Source: Tianweitania populi
Lineage (GTDB): Bacteria; Pseudomonadota; Alphaproteobacteria; Rhizobiales; Rhizobiaceae
Direction: 5' to 3'
DNA length: 64,000 nucleotides
Assembly (NCBI RefSeq): GCF_014652875.1
Contig: NZ_BMZQ01000001.1
Span: 1,302,001-1,366,000, forward strand
This document shows positions 17,510 to 27,300 of the stretch, piece by piece; the first letter of the stretch is position 1, and each line of letters begins with the position of its first letter. The position numbers and the translations under genes were made by a program. The notes under the pieces are model-generated. The model saw only the letters and a program-made list of their open reading frames with translations, ran no database searches and was not told the DNA's origin.

Positions 17510-18028
17510 TTAGGGCGATGCGCGGCGGCGCTCGTAAACCACACAACGGGTGGGATACTGGTCCTTTTCTCCAGCCGGCACTTCGAGGCTGGTGGTTTCA
17601 ACAAAGCGTTGCGGATCAATGGGCGGGAAGGTCACATCGCCATCCACATCGGCCAGTACATGCGTGACCCGCAATCGGTCCGCGATCCCCATGGCCTGCT
17701 CGAAAAGCTGCCCACCGCCAATCACGCAGATTTCATCGGCTTCCGGCAGGGCTTTGGACCGTGTGCGCGCCAGAGACAGCGCATCCGCCAGCGAGTGCGC
17801 GATTTCGACGCCTTCGGGATGATAATCGCGATTGTGCGTGACGACGATGTTGAGCCGTCCGGGCAAGGGCTTGCCGATGCTCTCATACGTCAGCCGGCCC
17901 ATCACGACAGGCTTGCCCATCGTGTCGGCCTTGAAGCGCTTCAGATCGCTCGACAAGCGCCAGGGCAGTTGCCCGTCGCGGCCCACCACGCCATTCTCAG
18001 CGACTGCCACCACAAGCGTCACATCCAT
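17510..18028 (-). CDS. folA: dihydrofolate reductase
   Basis: A 172-residue enzyme that reduces dihydrofolate to tetrahydrofolate with NADPH. The active-site block GQLPWRLSSDLKRFK is at 19-33, with catalytic Asp28; the NADPH motif GKPVVMGRLTYESIGKPLPG follows. An upstream in-frame start at 18055 exists, but the ATG at 18028 matches the family N-terminus and follows a GGGGGAG. It is 42 nt downstream of thyA, so the enzyme that produces dihydrofolate and the one that recycles it are co-transcribed. Confidence 0.95.
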   Translation of the reverse strand: MDVTLVVAVAENGVVGRDGQLPWRLSSDLKRFKADTMGKPVVMGRLTYESIGKPLPGRLNIVVTHNRDYHPEGVEIAHSLADALSLARTRSKALPEADEICVIGGGQLFEQAMGIADRLRVTHVLADVDGDVTFPPIDPQRFVETTSLEVPAGEKDQYPTRCVVYERRRASP

Positions 18029-18070
18029 GCCCGTCTCCCCCTGCTTGACGAGCACCTTAGCAGCTTGTTT

Positions 18071-18988
18071 TCAAACGGCTACCTCGGCCGCGATCGCCGG
18101 ATGCGGATCGTAGCCATCCACGACGAAATCCTCGATGCGGTAATCGTCGATGCTGGCAGCCTTACGGGCCAGCCGCATGGTCGGCATCGGCCGTGGCTCG
18201 CGCGACATCTGTTCCTGCGCGGCCTCGAAATGGTTGAGGTAGAGATGCACGTCACCGCCGACCCACACGAAGTCGCCAAGTTCGAGATCGGCCTGATCCG
18301 CCAGCATCAGCATCAGTGCCACCGTGCCCACCCAATTGAACGGCGCGCCAAGCAGAAGATCGACCGAACGCTGCATCATCATGCAGGACAGCCGGCCCTT
18401 CGAAACGAAGAACTGATACACCATGTGGCAGGGCGGCAGCGCCATCTCACCGAGTTCCGCCACGTTCCAGGCATGAAACAGCATGCGGCGGCTTGCCGGA
18501 TTGGTTTTCAGCGTCTCCACCAGCGTCGCGATCTGGTCATGCACGCGGCCGTCCGGCCCCTGCCAGCGCCGCCATTGCTTGCCATAGATCGGCCCAAGCT
18601 CGCCCCAGCGCGCCGAGAAGTCATCGTCGGAAAGGATGCGGTCTTCGAAATCCTTCTGGCTGATCGCCTCGCCGCTAGCTTCACGATACTTCGCCAGCGG
18701 CCAATCGCTCCAGATCCGCACATTCTCCTGCAACAGCGAGCGCAGATCGGTGCGGCCGGTCAGGAACCACAGCATTTCCTTGACCGCCGTTTTCCAGAAC
18801 ACCTTCTTGGTGGTCAGGATCGGCACCTGCCCGTTCGACAGGTCGAAGCGCAAGGTTTCGCCAAACAGCGAGCGCGTACCGACGCCAGTGCGGTCCAGCC
18901 GCTCGTCGCCGCGTTCGAAAACACGGGCCATCAGGTCGAGATACTGCTGTTCCGGCGCGGTGAAGGCCGCAGGCAATCTGTTGAGCAT
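18071..18988 (-). CDS. thyA: thymidylate synthase
   Basis: A 305-residue enzyme converting dUMP to dTMP with methylene-tetrahydrofolate. The catalytic cysteine is in LPPCHMVYQFFV; the RxxRRMLFHAWN region and the QRSVDLLLGAPFN block bind dUMP. Folate-contact residues are seen in WGELGPIYGKQWR. It is about 40 residues longer than E. coli ThyA (264), from an insertion around residues 90-135 common in longer ThyA proteins. First gene of the thyA-folA pair; msrP is divergent, across 187 nt that must hold both promoters. Confidence 0.96.
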   Translation of the reverse strand: MLNRLPAAFTAPEQQYLDLMARVFERGDERLDRTGVGTRSLFGETLRFDLSNGQVPILTTKKVFWKTAVKEMLWFLTGRTDLRSLLQENVRIWSDWPLAKYREASGEAISQKDFEDRILSDDDFSARWGELGPIYGKQWRRWQGPDGRVHDQIATLVETLKTNPASRRMLFHAWNVAELGEMALPPCHMVYQFFVSKGRLSCMMMQRSVDLLLGAPFNWVGTVALMLMLADQADLELGDFVWVGGDVHLYLNHFEAAQEQMSREPRPMPTMRLARKAASIDDYRIEDFVVDGYDPHPAIAAEVAV

Positions 18989-19175
18989 GGCCTATGCCCT
19001 TACACGATTCTCAACCCTTTCGGGAGGGACTCCAGCAACGAAGTCGCCTCGTCAGCACTATGTGAAGAGGGTTGGGAAACTTTGTTCATTAGCGAACCGT
19101 TTCTAAAGCGTCGGTTCCGCACCATCTGCATGCAGGATTGCGCTGAGCCCCATTCGGATCAACAGGAGAACTGCG

Positions 19176-20090
19176 ATGGCGAACCGTACCAAGATGAACT
19201 GGTCGGATGTGACGCCGAGGCCGCTTTGGCTGAACCGTCGCGCCCTGATTGCCGGCATGGGCGCAACCGCTTTGGCCTCGCCCGCACTCGCAAAAATCGC
19301 CGCGCAGCCGAGCCGTTTTTCCACCGACGCCAAGCCGAACACGCTGGAAGAGATCACCAACTACAACAACTTCTATGAGTTCGGCTGGGACAAGACCGAT
19401 CCCGCCGCCAACGCCGGCCAGCTGAAGATCGATCCTTGGTCCGTTCAGGTAGACGGCCTGGTGGATCGTCCCGGCACCTATGATCTCGCCGACATCATGA
19501 AGGACCGCCCACTCGAGGAGCGCATCTACCGCTTCCGCTGCGTGGAAGCCTGGTCGATGGTGATCCCCTGGATCGGCTTCGAGCTCGCCGGCCTGCTCAA
19601 CCGTTTCGGCGTGCAGCCCTCGGCCAAATACGTCGCGTTCCAGACCCTTCATCGCCCCGAAGAAATGCCCGGCCAGCGCGCAGGCGGCATCAATTGGCCC
19701 TATGTGGAAGGCCTGCGCCTGGATGAAGCGATGAACCCGCTCACCATCATGGCGACCGGCCTTTACGGCGAGAACCTGCCCAAGCAGAACGGCGCGCCCT
19801 TGCGCCTCGTCGTGCCATGGAAATACGGCTTCAAGTCGATCAAGAGCATCGTCAAGATCAGCCTCGTCGCCGAACAGCCGCCAACGACGTGGCAGCAGCT
19901 GCAGCCCAGCGAATATGGCTTCTTTGCCAATGTGAACCCCGAAGTGAACCACCCGCGCTGGAGCCAGGCGACCGAACGCACGATCGGCGGCGGCTTCTTT
20001 GCCAGCCGCAAGGAAACGCTGAAGTTCAACGGCTATGGCGACGAAGTGGCCAGCCTTTACAGCGGTCTCGATCTGGCGAAAAACTATTGA
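19176..20090 (+). CDS. msrP: methionine-sulfoxide reductase catalytic subunit MsrP (YedY)
   Basis: A 304-residue periplasmic molybdopterin enzyme that repairs oxidised methionine in envelope proteins. The N-terminus carries a Tat-type signal: [11 protein letters not shown] followed by a hydrophobic stretch ending ASPALAK. The molybdenum-ligand cysteine is C122 in [10 protein letters not shown]. The C-terminal region with [19 protein letters not shown] is typical. CAGGAGAA nine to six nt upstream supports the start. Its membrane partner msrQ starts inside the stop codon. Confidence 0.94.
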   Translation: MANRTKMNWSDVTPRPLWLNRRALIAGMGATALASPALAKIAAQPSRFSTDAKPNTLEEITNYNNFYEFGWDKTDPAANAGQLKIDPWSVQVDGLVDRPGTYDLADIMKDRPLEERIYRFRCVEAWSMVIPWIGFELAGLLNRFGVQPSAKYVAFQTLHRPEEMPGQRAGGINWPYVEGLRLDEAMNPLTIMATGLYGENLPKQNGAPLRLVVPWKYGFKSIKSIVKISLVAEQPPTTWQQLQPSEYGFFANVNPEVNHPRWSQATERTIGGGFFASRKETLKFNGYGDEVASLYSGLDLAKNY

Positions 20091-20683
20091 TCGCCCGCCT
20101 CGATACCTGGCTGAAGCGCGTCCCGAACTGGGCCGTCTGGCTGGCGGGCTTTCTCCCGCTTGCCTGGCTAGTCTGGCTCGTCGTCAGCAATGATCTCGGC
20201 GTCGACCCCGTCAAGGAGATCGAGCATCGTCTGGGCAAGATCGCGCTGTGGTTCCTTATTGGCGGCCTCGTCATCACGCCGCTGCGAAAGTTCGTCGGCC
20301 TCAACTTCCTGCGCTATCGCCGCGCGATCGGCCTGCTCGCCTTCATCTATGTCGTGCTGCATCTCATGGCCTGGGCGGTGTTCGACATGGGGCTTCTTCT
20401 GAGCCAGGCCGCCAACGACCTGTTCCGCCGCCCCTATCTGATCTTCGGCATCAGCGCCTTCATCCTGCTGATCCCGCTCGCGGTCACTTCGAACAAGGCG
20501 TCGATCCGCAAGCTCGGCGCCAACTGGCGACGTCTGCACTGGCTGGTCTATCCCGCCGTACTGCTCGGCGTGGTGCATTATCTCTGGCAGATGAAGGTGA
20601 TCCGCACCGAAGGGTGGATCTGGCTCGCCGTCGTTATCCTGCTCCTGGCCACTCGGATCAAGTTTCCAAAATCGTCCCGCTAA
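20087..20683 (+). CDS. msrQ: heme-binding membrane subunit MsrQ (YedZ)
   Basis: A 198-residue integral membrane protein with about six hydrophobic segments that passes quinone-derived electrons to MsrP through heme b. Conserved histidines are in [10 protein letters not shown] and in [18 protein letters not shown]. The start is the TTG at 20087, overlapping the msrP stop (TTGA); the longer open frame upstream only runs inside msrP. Length and order match the msrPQ operon. Confidence 0.93.
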   Translation: MIARLDTWLKRVPNWAVWLAGFLPLAWLVWLVVSNDLGVDPVKEIEHRLGKIALWFLIGGLVITPLRKFVGLNFLRYRRAIGLLAFIYVVLHLMAWAVFDMGLLLSQAANDLFRRPYLIFGISAFILLIPLAVTSNKASIRKLGANWRRLHWLVYPAVLLGVVHYLWQMKVIRTEGWIWLAVVILLLATRIKFPKSSR

Positions 20684-20689
20684 GCACCT

Positions 20690-20717
20690 TTGCAGCGCCG
20701 GATAACTAACCTATATC
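20690..20717 (+). promoter_or_regulatory. probable promoter of the tmRNA gene
   Basis: TTGCAG (20690-20695) and TATATC (20712-20717) are separated by 16 nt, placing the start near 20724-20725. This is just downstream of msrQ and about 80 nt before the acceptor CCA of the tmRNA. Confidence 0.5.
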
Positions 20718-20724
20718 AGACCCT

Positions 20725-21047
20725 GTCAGCTTGACTGACTATGGAAATAAACGGCCGTTGAAATAAGCCATTCGGACCCGGGGGCGGTACCCGGCGCCTC
20801 CACCACGAACCGCTCCTTTGAGCGGCTGGTGCTGGGGGCGAAATAGGATCGACGAGGGTGTAAAGAGCGGACTTTTTCCCGGCATTGTACCACCGTTATC
20901 GGGCTACAACTGTAGTTGCAAACGACAACTATGCGGAAGCACGTCTCGCCGCTTAATGCGGTGCGATAGCTTCAAATCAAGCCCTAGGGGTTCGCACTTC
21001 TAGGCGGGGTTCGGAGGTACCTGGCAACAGAAACCTCCACTTCCCCT
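20725..21047 (+). ncRNA. ssrA: circularly permuted (two-piece) tmRNA gene
   Basis: The acceptor piece comes first and ends with ACCA at 20802-20805; the coding piece starts at 20834. GGGGGCG (20834-20840) pairs with CGCCTCC (20795-20801) to give the 7-bp acceptor stem. It contains a G-U at the third pair and an A discriminator, the alanine identity signals. The T-arm is CCGGG/CCCGG with a seven-base loop GGCGGTA. About 28 nt between the pieces would be removed in processing. The coding piece has the usual start region (GAAATAGGATCGACG), the tag reading frame, and a late hairpin at 21013-21038 followed by a T-run. tmRNA rescues stalled ribosomes and tags the nascent chains. The outer ends are estimates. 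Confidence 0.93.
20918..20956 (+). other. tmRNA proteolysis-tag reading frame
   Basis: From the resume codon GCA the frame reads ANDNYAEARLAA and then TAA. The bases before it (GTAGTTGCAAACGAC) closely match the conserved resume region. The tag ends in the hydrophobic LAA that ClpXP recognises; the N-terminal AND-N-Y part is where SspB adaptors bind. Confidence 0.93.
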
Positions 21048-21180
21048 TTTTGTCTCTATCCATCTTTCGTGAAGCCGCACCTTCCCCAGCTTCAAGGCCG
21101 CGCCATATCGTTGTGAGTTTACGAGGAAGCCAAGCTTCTCTAAAGCTACGCCAACGATTCAACCGGACCTGCCTGGCTCC

Positions 21181-21762
21181 ATGGCCGAAGACCACATTCG
21201 CTACGATATCCTGGCCCAGGAAGCACTGCGCGGCGTCATGCGCAAAGTGCTGATCGAGGTCGCGCGCACCGGTTTGCCGGGCAACCACCACTTCTTCATC
21301 ACCTTTCTGACGGGCGCGCCCGGCGTGCGGATTTCGTCGCGCCTGAAGGAACGTTACCCTGAGCAGATGACCATCGTGGTGCAGTTCCAATATTGGGACC
21401 TCAAGGTTACCGATACCGGCTTCGAGGTCGGCTTGTCCTTTTCCGACGTACCAGAAAAGCTTGAAATCCCATTCGCAGCCGTGCGCGGCTTCTATGATCC
21501 GTCGGTCAATTTCGAGCTGGAGTTCGACGTCAAGCCGGTTGAACCGGCCGCCGCTCCCGTTGAGCCCACGCCGATGCTGAAGGCCGTCGACAACAATGCG
21601 CCCGCGGAGCCGAAGCCTCTTCCGGCAAAGGCACCCAAGGCCGAAAAGACCAAGAAGGCCCAGGAGCCCGCGCCAAGCGAACCGACCGAAGACAAGTCGG
21701 AAGACGAAGCGCCAAAGGCCGGCGCAGATGTCGTATCCCTCGACGCCTTCCGCAAGAAGTAA
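21181..21762 (+). CDS. sspB: SspB-type ClpXP adaptor (alphaproteobacterial form)
   Basis: A 193-residue protein whose first 120 residues are an SspB-like domain (DHIRYDILAQEALRGVMRKV; FFITFLTGAPGVRI; LSFSDVPEKLEIPF). SspB proteins bind the ssrA tag and deliver tagged proteins to ClpXP. The tail from about 120 to 185 is Pro/Lys/Glu/Ala-rich and flexible. The last residues, GADVVSLDAFRKK, would be the ClpX-binding peptide. It lies 130 nt downstream of the tmRNA gene on the same strand, so tag and adaptor are encoded side by side. Start from homology; upstream in-frame space is tmRNA-flanking sequence. Confidence 0.92.
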   Translation: MAEDHIRYDILAQEALRGVMRKVLIEVARTGLPGNHHFFITFLTGAPGVRISSRLKERYPEQMTIVVQFQYWDLKVTDTGFEVGLSFSDVPEKLEIPFAAVRGFYDPSVNFELEFDVKPVEPAAAPVEPTPMLKAVDNNAPAEPKPLPAKAPKAEKTKKAQEPAPSEPTEDKSEDEAPKAGADVVSLDAFRKK

Positions 21763-21770
21763 GCGCCGTC

Positions 21771-21947
21771 ATGGGCGACATCGTCAATCTCCGCACCGTC
21801 CGCAAACAGCGCGATCGTGCGGAGGATGCCCGCAAGGCTGACGAGAACCGCGCCCGCTTCGGCCGCACCAAGGCCGAAAAGCAGGCGGAAGCCAAGGCTG
21901 CCGAACGCGCTGAAACGCAGCTCGACAATCACCGCCGCGAGCCCTGA
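21771..21947 (+). CDS. DUF4169-family small protein
   Basis: A 58-residue, highly charged, helical protein: MGDIVNLRTVRKQRDRAEDA at the N-terminus, then Lys/Arg/Ala/Glu-rich sequence (ARFGRTKAEKQAEAKAAE). This fits the DUF4169 family common in alphaproteobacteria. The start is eight nt after sspB ends, and the ribbon-helix-helix gene follows within nine nt, so the three are one transcript. Function unknown. Confidence 0.82.
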   Translation: MGDIVNLRTVRKQRDRAEDARKADENRARFGRTKAEKQAEAKAAERAETQLDNHRREP

Positions 21948-21955
21948 CGGCTTCG

Positions 21956-22183
21956 ATGAGCGGCGTCCTCAAGCGCTCGGTCACGATCGGCGGCCATCGC
22001 ACCAGCTTTTCGCTCGAAACCGCCTTCCACACCGAACTGGAGCGCATCGCAGCCAAGCGCGCTACCAGCATGAGCGCCTTGATTGCCGAAATCGACGCCG
22101 CCCGCGATCCCGCCACCAACCTGTCCTCGGCAATTCGCCTGTTCGTGCTGGCCGATCTTAAGGCGCAGGTCGAGCAGGTTTAG
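21956..22183 (+). CDS. ribbon-helix-helix domain protein
   Basis: A 75-residue protein with a ribbon strand (LKRSVTIGGHRTSFSLE, residues 5-21) followed by two helices, the RHH_4-type layout of rhizobial small DNA-binding proteins. It is the third gene after sspB and DUF4169, with 8-nt spacing. It might regulate this or another operon, but no operator is visible. Assigned from the sequence pattern only. Confidence 0.75.
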   Translation: MSGVLKRSVTIGGHRTSFSLETAFHTELERIAAKRATSMSALIAEIDAARDPATNLSSAIRLFVLADLKAQVEQV

Positions 22184-22213
22184 CGCATCCCGGCCGATTG
22201 CCGTACGACGCCA

Positions 22214-23497
22214 TCAAAGATCATACTGATTGACCTGAACATGCTTGGCCCGCCCGGCGCCCAGCCCGGCCGTAATCGCACCGCCGCCGATCAAGAGCAG
22301 CAGCCATGCGCAGGCAACGAAGCTGCCGGTCCAGCTATGGATCAGACCAACAAGCAGCGGCCCGAGCGAGGCGATTACATATCCCCCGCCCTGCGCCATG
22401 CCCGACAGATAAGCCGCGACACGCGCATCGGGCGAGCGCAGCACGATCATCGTCATCGCCACCGCGATCAGTCCGCCCTGCCCGATCCCCTGCACCACTG
22501 CCAGGATCCAGATCGACCACAGGGGCGCGAAGATGAAGCCGAGCAGCGCCAGCATGGCGCAGCTGATCAGAACGGTATTGATAAGGCGCTGATCGCGGCA
22601 GCGCACGGCGATCGACGGGATGACCAGACAAGCCGCAACCTGCACCATCACGTCGGTCGAGACCACCAGCCCGGCCGTCGCCGCATCCAAGCCGCGCTCG
22701 CGCAGGATCGGCGAAAGCCAGCCGAACACGATATAGGCGAAGGCCGATTGCAGGCCCATGAAGAAGGTCACCTGCCAAGCTAGTGGGTCGCGCCAAAGCC
22801 CTTCTACCCGGTGCTGTTTATGCGCATGCGCCGCGTTGAGACGGAGGGTTTGCGGTGCCCATATACAGGCGACCGCTAGAGCGGGCAGCGCCCATACCGC
22901 TAAAGCGAGCTGCCAGCTTCCGAACGCGGTTTCCACCGGAACAGTTATGCCGGCGGCAGCGGCGGCGCCGGCACAAAGCGCCATCGTATAAAGCCCCGTC
23001 ATCATGGCCGCGCGATCGGGAAAGTCGCGTTTCACCAGGCCGGGCAAAAGCACGTTGCCAACGGCGATCGCGGCACCGGACAGAACCGTGCCGAAGAACA
23101 GGATCGGCACCCAGCCCAAGCCCCGCAGGCCTGTCCCCAAAGCCAGAACAAGCAGAACCGCCAATAGAACCCGCTCTGCCCCCAGCCGCTGCGCCAGTCG
23201 CGGCGCTATCGGCGCAAAGAGGCCGAGACAAACAACTGGCAGCGTGGTCAGAACGCTGGCGCTGGTCGTGGATAGCCCGGCCCCTTGCACCACTTCGGGC
23301 AGGATCGAAGACAGGCTGGAAAACACCGGCCGCAGGTTGGCGGCAATCAGAACCAGGCTCAGGCCCAGCAAAAAGCGTGCAGCGGTTGAGCGCGCAGGCG
23401 TAGCAAGCGGCGCGGGCGCACTGTCGGCTTCCGCGTCGATCAGCGTGATCTCGGTTTCTTCAAAAGAACCGGCGGGTGATGCGGGTCGTTGGATCAT
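22214..23497 (-). CDS. CynX/NimT-family MFS transporter
   Basis: A 427-residue, 12-segment major-facilitator protein. The first membrane helix is LLGLSLVLIAANLRPVFSS, a motif of the CynX/NimT subfamily (cyanate and nitroimidazole transporters in named members). Substrate here is unknown; no cyanase gene is adjacent. The N-terminal 45 residues are a soluble acidic extension. An in-frame TTG lies one codon before the ATG at 23497, and I start at the ATG. It stands alone between the sspB cluster and a VOC gene. Confidence 0.85.
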   Translation of the reverse strand: MIQRPASPAGSFEETEITLIDAEADSAPAPLATPARSTAARFLLGLSLVLIAANLRPVFSSLSSILPEVVQGAGLSTTSASVLTTLPVVCLGLFAPIAPRLAQRLGAERVLLAVLLVLALGTGLRGLGWVPILFFGTVLSGAAIAVGNVLLPGLVKRDFPDRAAMMTGLYTMALCAGAAAAAGITVPVETAFGSWQLALAVWALPALAVACIWAPQTLRLNAAHAHKQHRVEGLWRDPLAWQVTFFMGLQSAFAYIVFGWLSPILRERGLDAATAGLVVSTDVMVQVAACLVIPSIAVRCRDQRLINTVLISCAMLALLGFIFAPLWSIWILAVVQGIGQGGLIAVAMTMIVLRSPDARVAAYLSGMAQGGGYVIASLGPLLVGLIHSWTGSFVACAWLLLLIGGGAITAGLGAGRAKHVQVNQYDL

Positions 23498-23681
23498 CAA
23501 GCAGCCAAGCCACGAAACGCCCGCCGCTTCAACCGCATTTGCCTCTGGCCTAATCGTTCACGCGCAAATGGTGGACGAGGTGGCCATCGACGGAAAACGG
23601 CTGACGCGGTCCCACTCGCGAGAAGGTAAAAGCAAGATCGCGTCAGCACTCAGCCGCTTGAAAGCCTAAAGCGCTTCTTCC

Positions 23682-24104
23682 TCAAACACCGAATGTCACC
23701 CGCCCGCTCTCATCGATCATCCATGCTGGGTTCCACGCGATCTCCCAAGCGTGACCATCTGGATCGCTGACATAACCCCGAAAGCCGCCATGCGGAGGCG
23801 CATCGCCTTTACGAAGCAGGGTTCCGCCCGCAGCCACCAGTTGCTCGATCACAAGATCGACGTCGTGCCGCTCAGGAACATTATGCGCGAGAGCGATCGC
23901 GCTGGGCGCTGCCTGGCTAGCGCGCTGCATGTCACCGTCCAGCCCCGGGTTCTGCCACGTACCGAGCATAAGGCCGTTCATCTGGTAGAAGATGATCTCA
24001 TCATTCTCGAACACGGGCGCCCAACCGAACCCGCCGACATAGAAGCCGCGCGAACGTGTCATCGACTGGACACCCAACGTGATGACGGAAATCTGTTGTT
24101 GCAT
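23682..24104 (-). CDS. VOC-superfamily (glyoxalase-like) protein
   Basis: A 140-residue protein with two betaalphabeta repeats of the vicinal oxygen chelate fold: ISVITLGVQSMTRSRGFYVG at the N-terminus and PHGGFRGYVSDPDGHAWEIAW near the end, the latter being the common metal-site region. Such proteins bind a metal and act in isomerisation, dioxygenation or resistance; the role here is unknown. An open frame extends to 24296, but the ATG at 24104 begins at the domain and has AAGGAC upstream. Confidence 0.82.
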   Translation of the reverse strand: MQQQISVITLGVQSMTRSRGFYVGGFGWAPVFENDEIIFYQMNGLMLGTWQNPGLDGDMQRASQAAPSAIALAHNVPERHDVDLVIEQLVAAGGTLLRKGDAPPHGGFRGYVSDPDGHAWEIAWNPAWMIDESGRVTFGV

Positions 24105-24312
24105 AGCCAAAGTCCTTCTCTTGCTCGCGCACCATTGCTGCGAACACTCAAGGTCTTGGGCCGCCTCGTAAGGCAGAAGGACCCGCTCACGCGGGGGCCG
24201 GGCCAACCGCACCGACCTAACCTGTTTCAGACAGGACAATGATATGGATTGCAGTGCCGAAATCAAGCAGGCAACGCACAGCCCACCGGACTGCACATAT
24301 CAGCGTGTCGCG

Positions 24313-27300
24313 TTAATTCGGCAGGTTCTCGAACACGCCCGGCAACGTTCCACCAGCGCCTGGGGCTGATGGTGGTTGCAGAGGCTGAAGGCCCTGAGTT
24401 TCTGGGATCTCGGCTGGCATCTGGAAAGGCGCCGGGGGATCGTTGCGCGGTGTGGGAGCCGTTGTCTGGGGTTCGGGCGCCGGCTGCGTGCGGCGTTCTT
24501 CCTGCGCTCGTGCTGCTTGAGCCGCGCGCTCGGCTTCGCGCCGGGCCGCTTCGGCCGCCGCTTGCGCTGCCCGCTCGGCTTCCTGTCGAGCGGCTTCCGC
24601 TGCCTGCCGCCGCTCTTCTTCCTGCCGGGCGCGTTCAGCCGCAGCAGCTTCTTCGCGGGCCGTTTGCAGCGCCGTGTAATACCGGACTTCGCGTCGCAAA
24701 CGCTGTTGCTCCATGAGCTGCGCCTGCATCGCCTCCACTCGCGCCTGCTCGATCTCCAGCGCGCGCTGCGTCAGGAATTGCGCGAGGGCGGTCGTGTCAT
24801 AGTTGACCTCGGGCGTATCCAGCGTCCCCCCGATGCCCAGCGTCACCGTTGGCTCGGAACCGCCAAGCGCATGATCGCCCGCCTGATAGGCCACGGTGGC
24901 CCGGCCGTTCAGCACGTCACTCGCGGCATCGAAGGCCAATTCGGTCGCCAGCATCGATGCTCCCGCCGCAAACTGGGTCAAAGGCATGCGTAGTGTGCCA
25001 TTAGCCAAGCTGAACGCGACATCGGCATTGCCGGCCTGCGTGCGCCCTTGGCTCATGATTACAGGCGCGAACGACCGAACAGCCTCGTCATCCACCGTGC
25101 GGCCGATCTTGTCGGCTTCCGCAATCAAAGCCGGCAGAGCATCGGGGTTCAGCCCGTCAATCGTCACATCGCGAAGCTTGGCCGTTCCGGAGCCCGACAA
25201 GGCCGCAACCACACCATCAACCGACTTGCCGCTGCCGCTGACTGTCACGCCAAAGTCGCCTTGCCCGCCAAGTGCGGCCTGGCCGGTGAGTGCGGTAAGA
25301 TCCGCATCGTTCAAGGCAAGCTGCGCCGAAAACAGCGCGCTGCCGGCGCTGTTTTCCAGACTGGCCAGCCCGCTCAACCGGCCATCGGCATAGGTGGCGG
25401 CAAGATCGCTGATTCGCAGGCCTTCATCATCGAGCTTCAGGTTCATCGCGGCATCGCTGATCAACACGCCCGCACCCGCTTCCAGCCGGCCGGTCGCCAG
25501 ACGCATGTCGAGCGTCAACGGCAGCGTGCTCGTCGTCGCAAACGGCTTTTGCGGCCAGCTGCGATCCGCCGTGGCAGCGATACTGTCGGCCCCAAGCAGC
25601 ATCGCCGCGGCTTCCGCAAGATCGACCCGCCCAACCGACAGATTGCCGGCAATATGCGGGCGCGCGTCCCGCAACTCGGCCGTTACCGTGCCGTCGACAT
25701 CGTCGTGGTTCCACGATCCTTCGACGCTCGATGACAGCTTCCCGGCTTCCAGCGTCAGCGACCCTGCCAGTCCCACCGGCGTGCCAAGCCCCATGCCGGG
25801 CACACCGAGCCCAGTCGTCATCAGCCATGGCTCGATATCGCCAGCCGAAAGCCGCGCCTCGCCCTGTGCCTTTGGCTCGTTCTCGTTGAACGAAACGGAT
25901 CCATCAAAACCGGCATCAATGTCCTCGCCACGCAAGGCAAAAGAGGTGCGCATGCCGTTCTGCAGCGAACCATCAAGCGACAACGTGGCATCTGAGCGAT
26001 CGAGCAGCCCCAGCGGCAGCGAGGTGATCCCGCTCAGCGCCAGCAGTGCGGCGCCATCATCATTGGCAGCATCAAGCGAGATCGTCATCGGCATTTCGGG
26101 CAGCGGCTTGGAAAGATCCGCCGTGCTTGCCGTCAACTGAAGGCTCGTGCCGCCGCTCTTCCCGCGCGCGCTCAGCGCCAAGCCACGCGGTTGCGCCTCA
26201 GCACCGCCGGCACTGGCGGCACTCGCGATGACGTCGATCTGCGTGTCGGCAAACAGTCCGGGATAAGCCACCGCACGGTCGTTCAGCGCCTGCAACGCGG
26301 CAATCGCAGGATAACGCGACGCCAGCTGACCGATCAGCGGCGCGAGATCCGTCGCAACCAGCGAAGCGTCGATGTCGCCCGTAGGCACGCTGCCCAAATT
26401 GTCCACGCTGCCGGTGGCGCTGATGCTGGTGCCCGCCAGTCCACCGATCGCCAGACGATCGATTTCCAGCCGCTCGCCGCGCAGCCGCAGGGCGGTGTCG
26501 AGTGTTTCAGCAACCAGCCCCGAGGCCCGCACCGGTCCGGCCTTGATCTGGAAGTCGAGATCATGATCCGCCAACCGCGTCTGACCCTGATCGCTCACGA
26601 AGATCGACGCAAAGGCGGCCAGCCCCTCGACATCCAGCGCGTCGCCGTCGAGCTTCACATTCATCGAAGGCCGCGCATCGGCCGGCTGCGCACGCGTGAT
26701 CTCGCCCTTGAACCGCGCATCGCCAAGCTGCAGCTCAAGCCCTCGCAGCTCCTGCCGCTCCCGGCTCATCTCCACCGTCGCGTCGAAGCCTGCCGCCGGC
26801 AGCACCCGGATCGCCTCGTCGACATCGCGCGAAAGCCAGGCCGCAAAGCCGGACGGCTGCGACACCGCCAGAAGCAGCTTGCCGCTGAAGCCGAAATCAT
26901 TGCCAGCGCGCAGCAGCCCACTGCCCTCGAGCCGCGTCCGGCCCGGCAAACTCGCCGCGAACGTATCCAGTTGCCAGCCTTGGCGCGCCGGCTGCGCCGA
27001 AAGCCGGACGTCGCGGATTGTCGTATCGCCCGCCACCACCGCCGGCAGGTTGACTTCAACCGTGCCAGGAATAGTCGGACGCGGCAGCGCGTTGACAACG
27101 CGCTCCAGCGCGTTCAGCCGCTGTTCCAGCGTCACGCCTGGCCCGTCCGCCCCTGCCACCGTCTCATCGAACCGCACCTGCGCACCATGGGCGCGGATCA
27201 CAAAACGCGGCTCGGGTCCGAAGGTAATCTCCGCCGTACCATCCGCCGTATAAGGGTTCTCGGTCGGCCCGGTCTCGAACCGCGCTTCGTTCAGCGCCAA

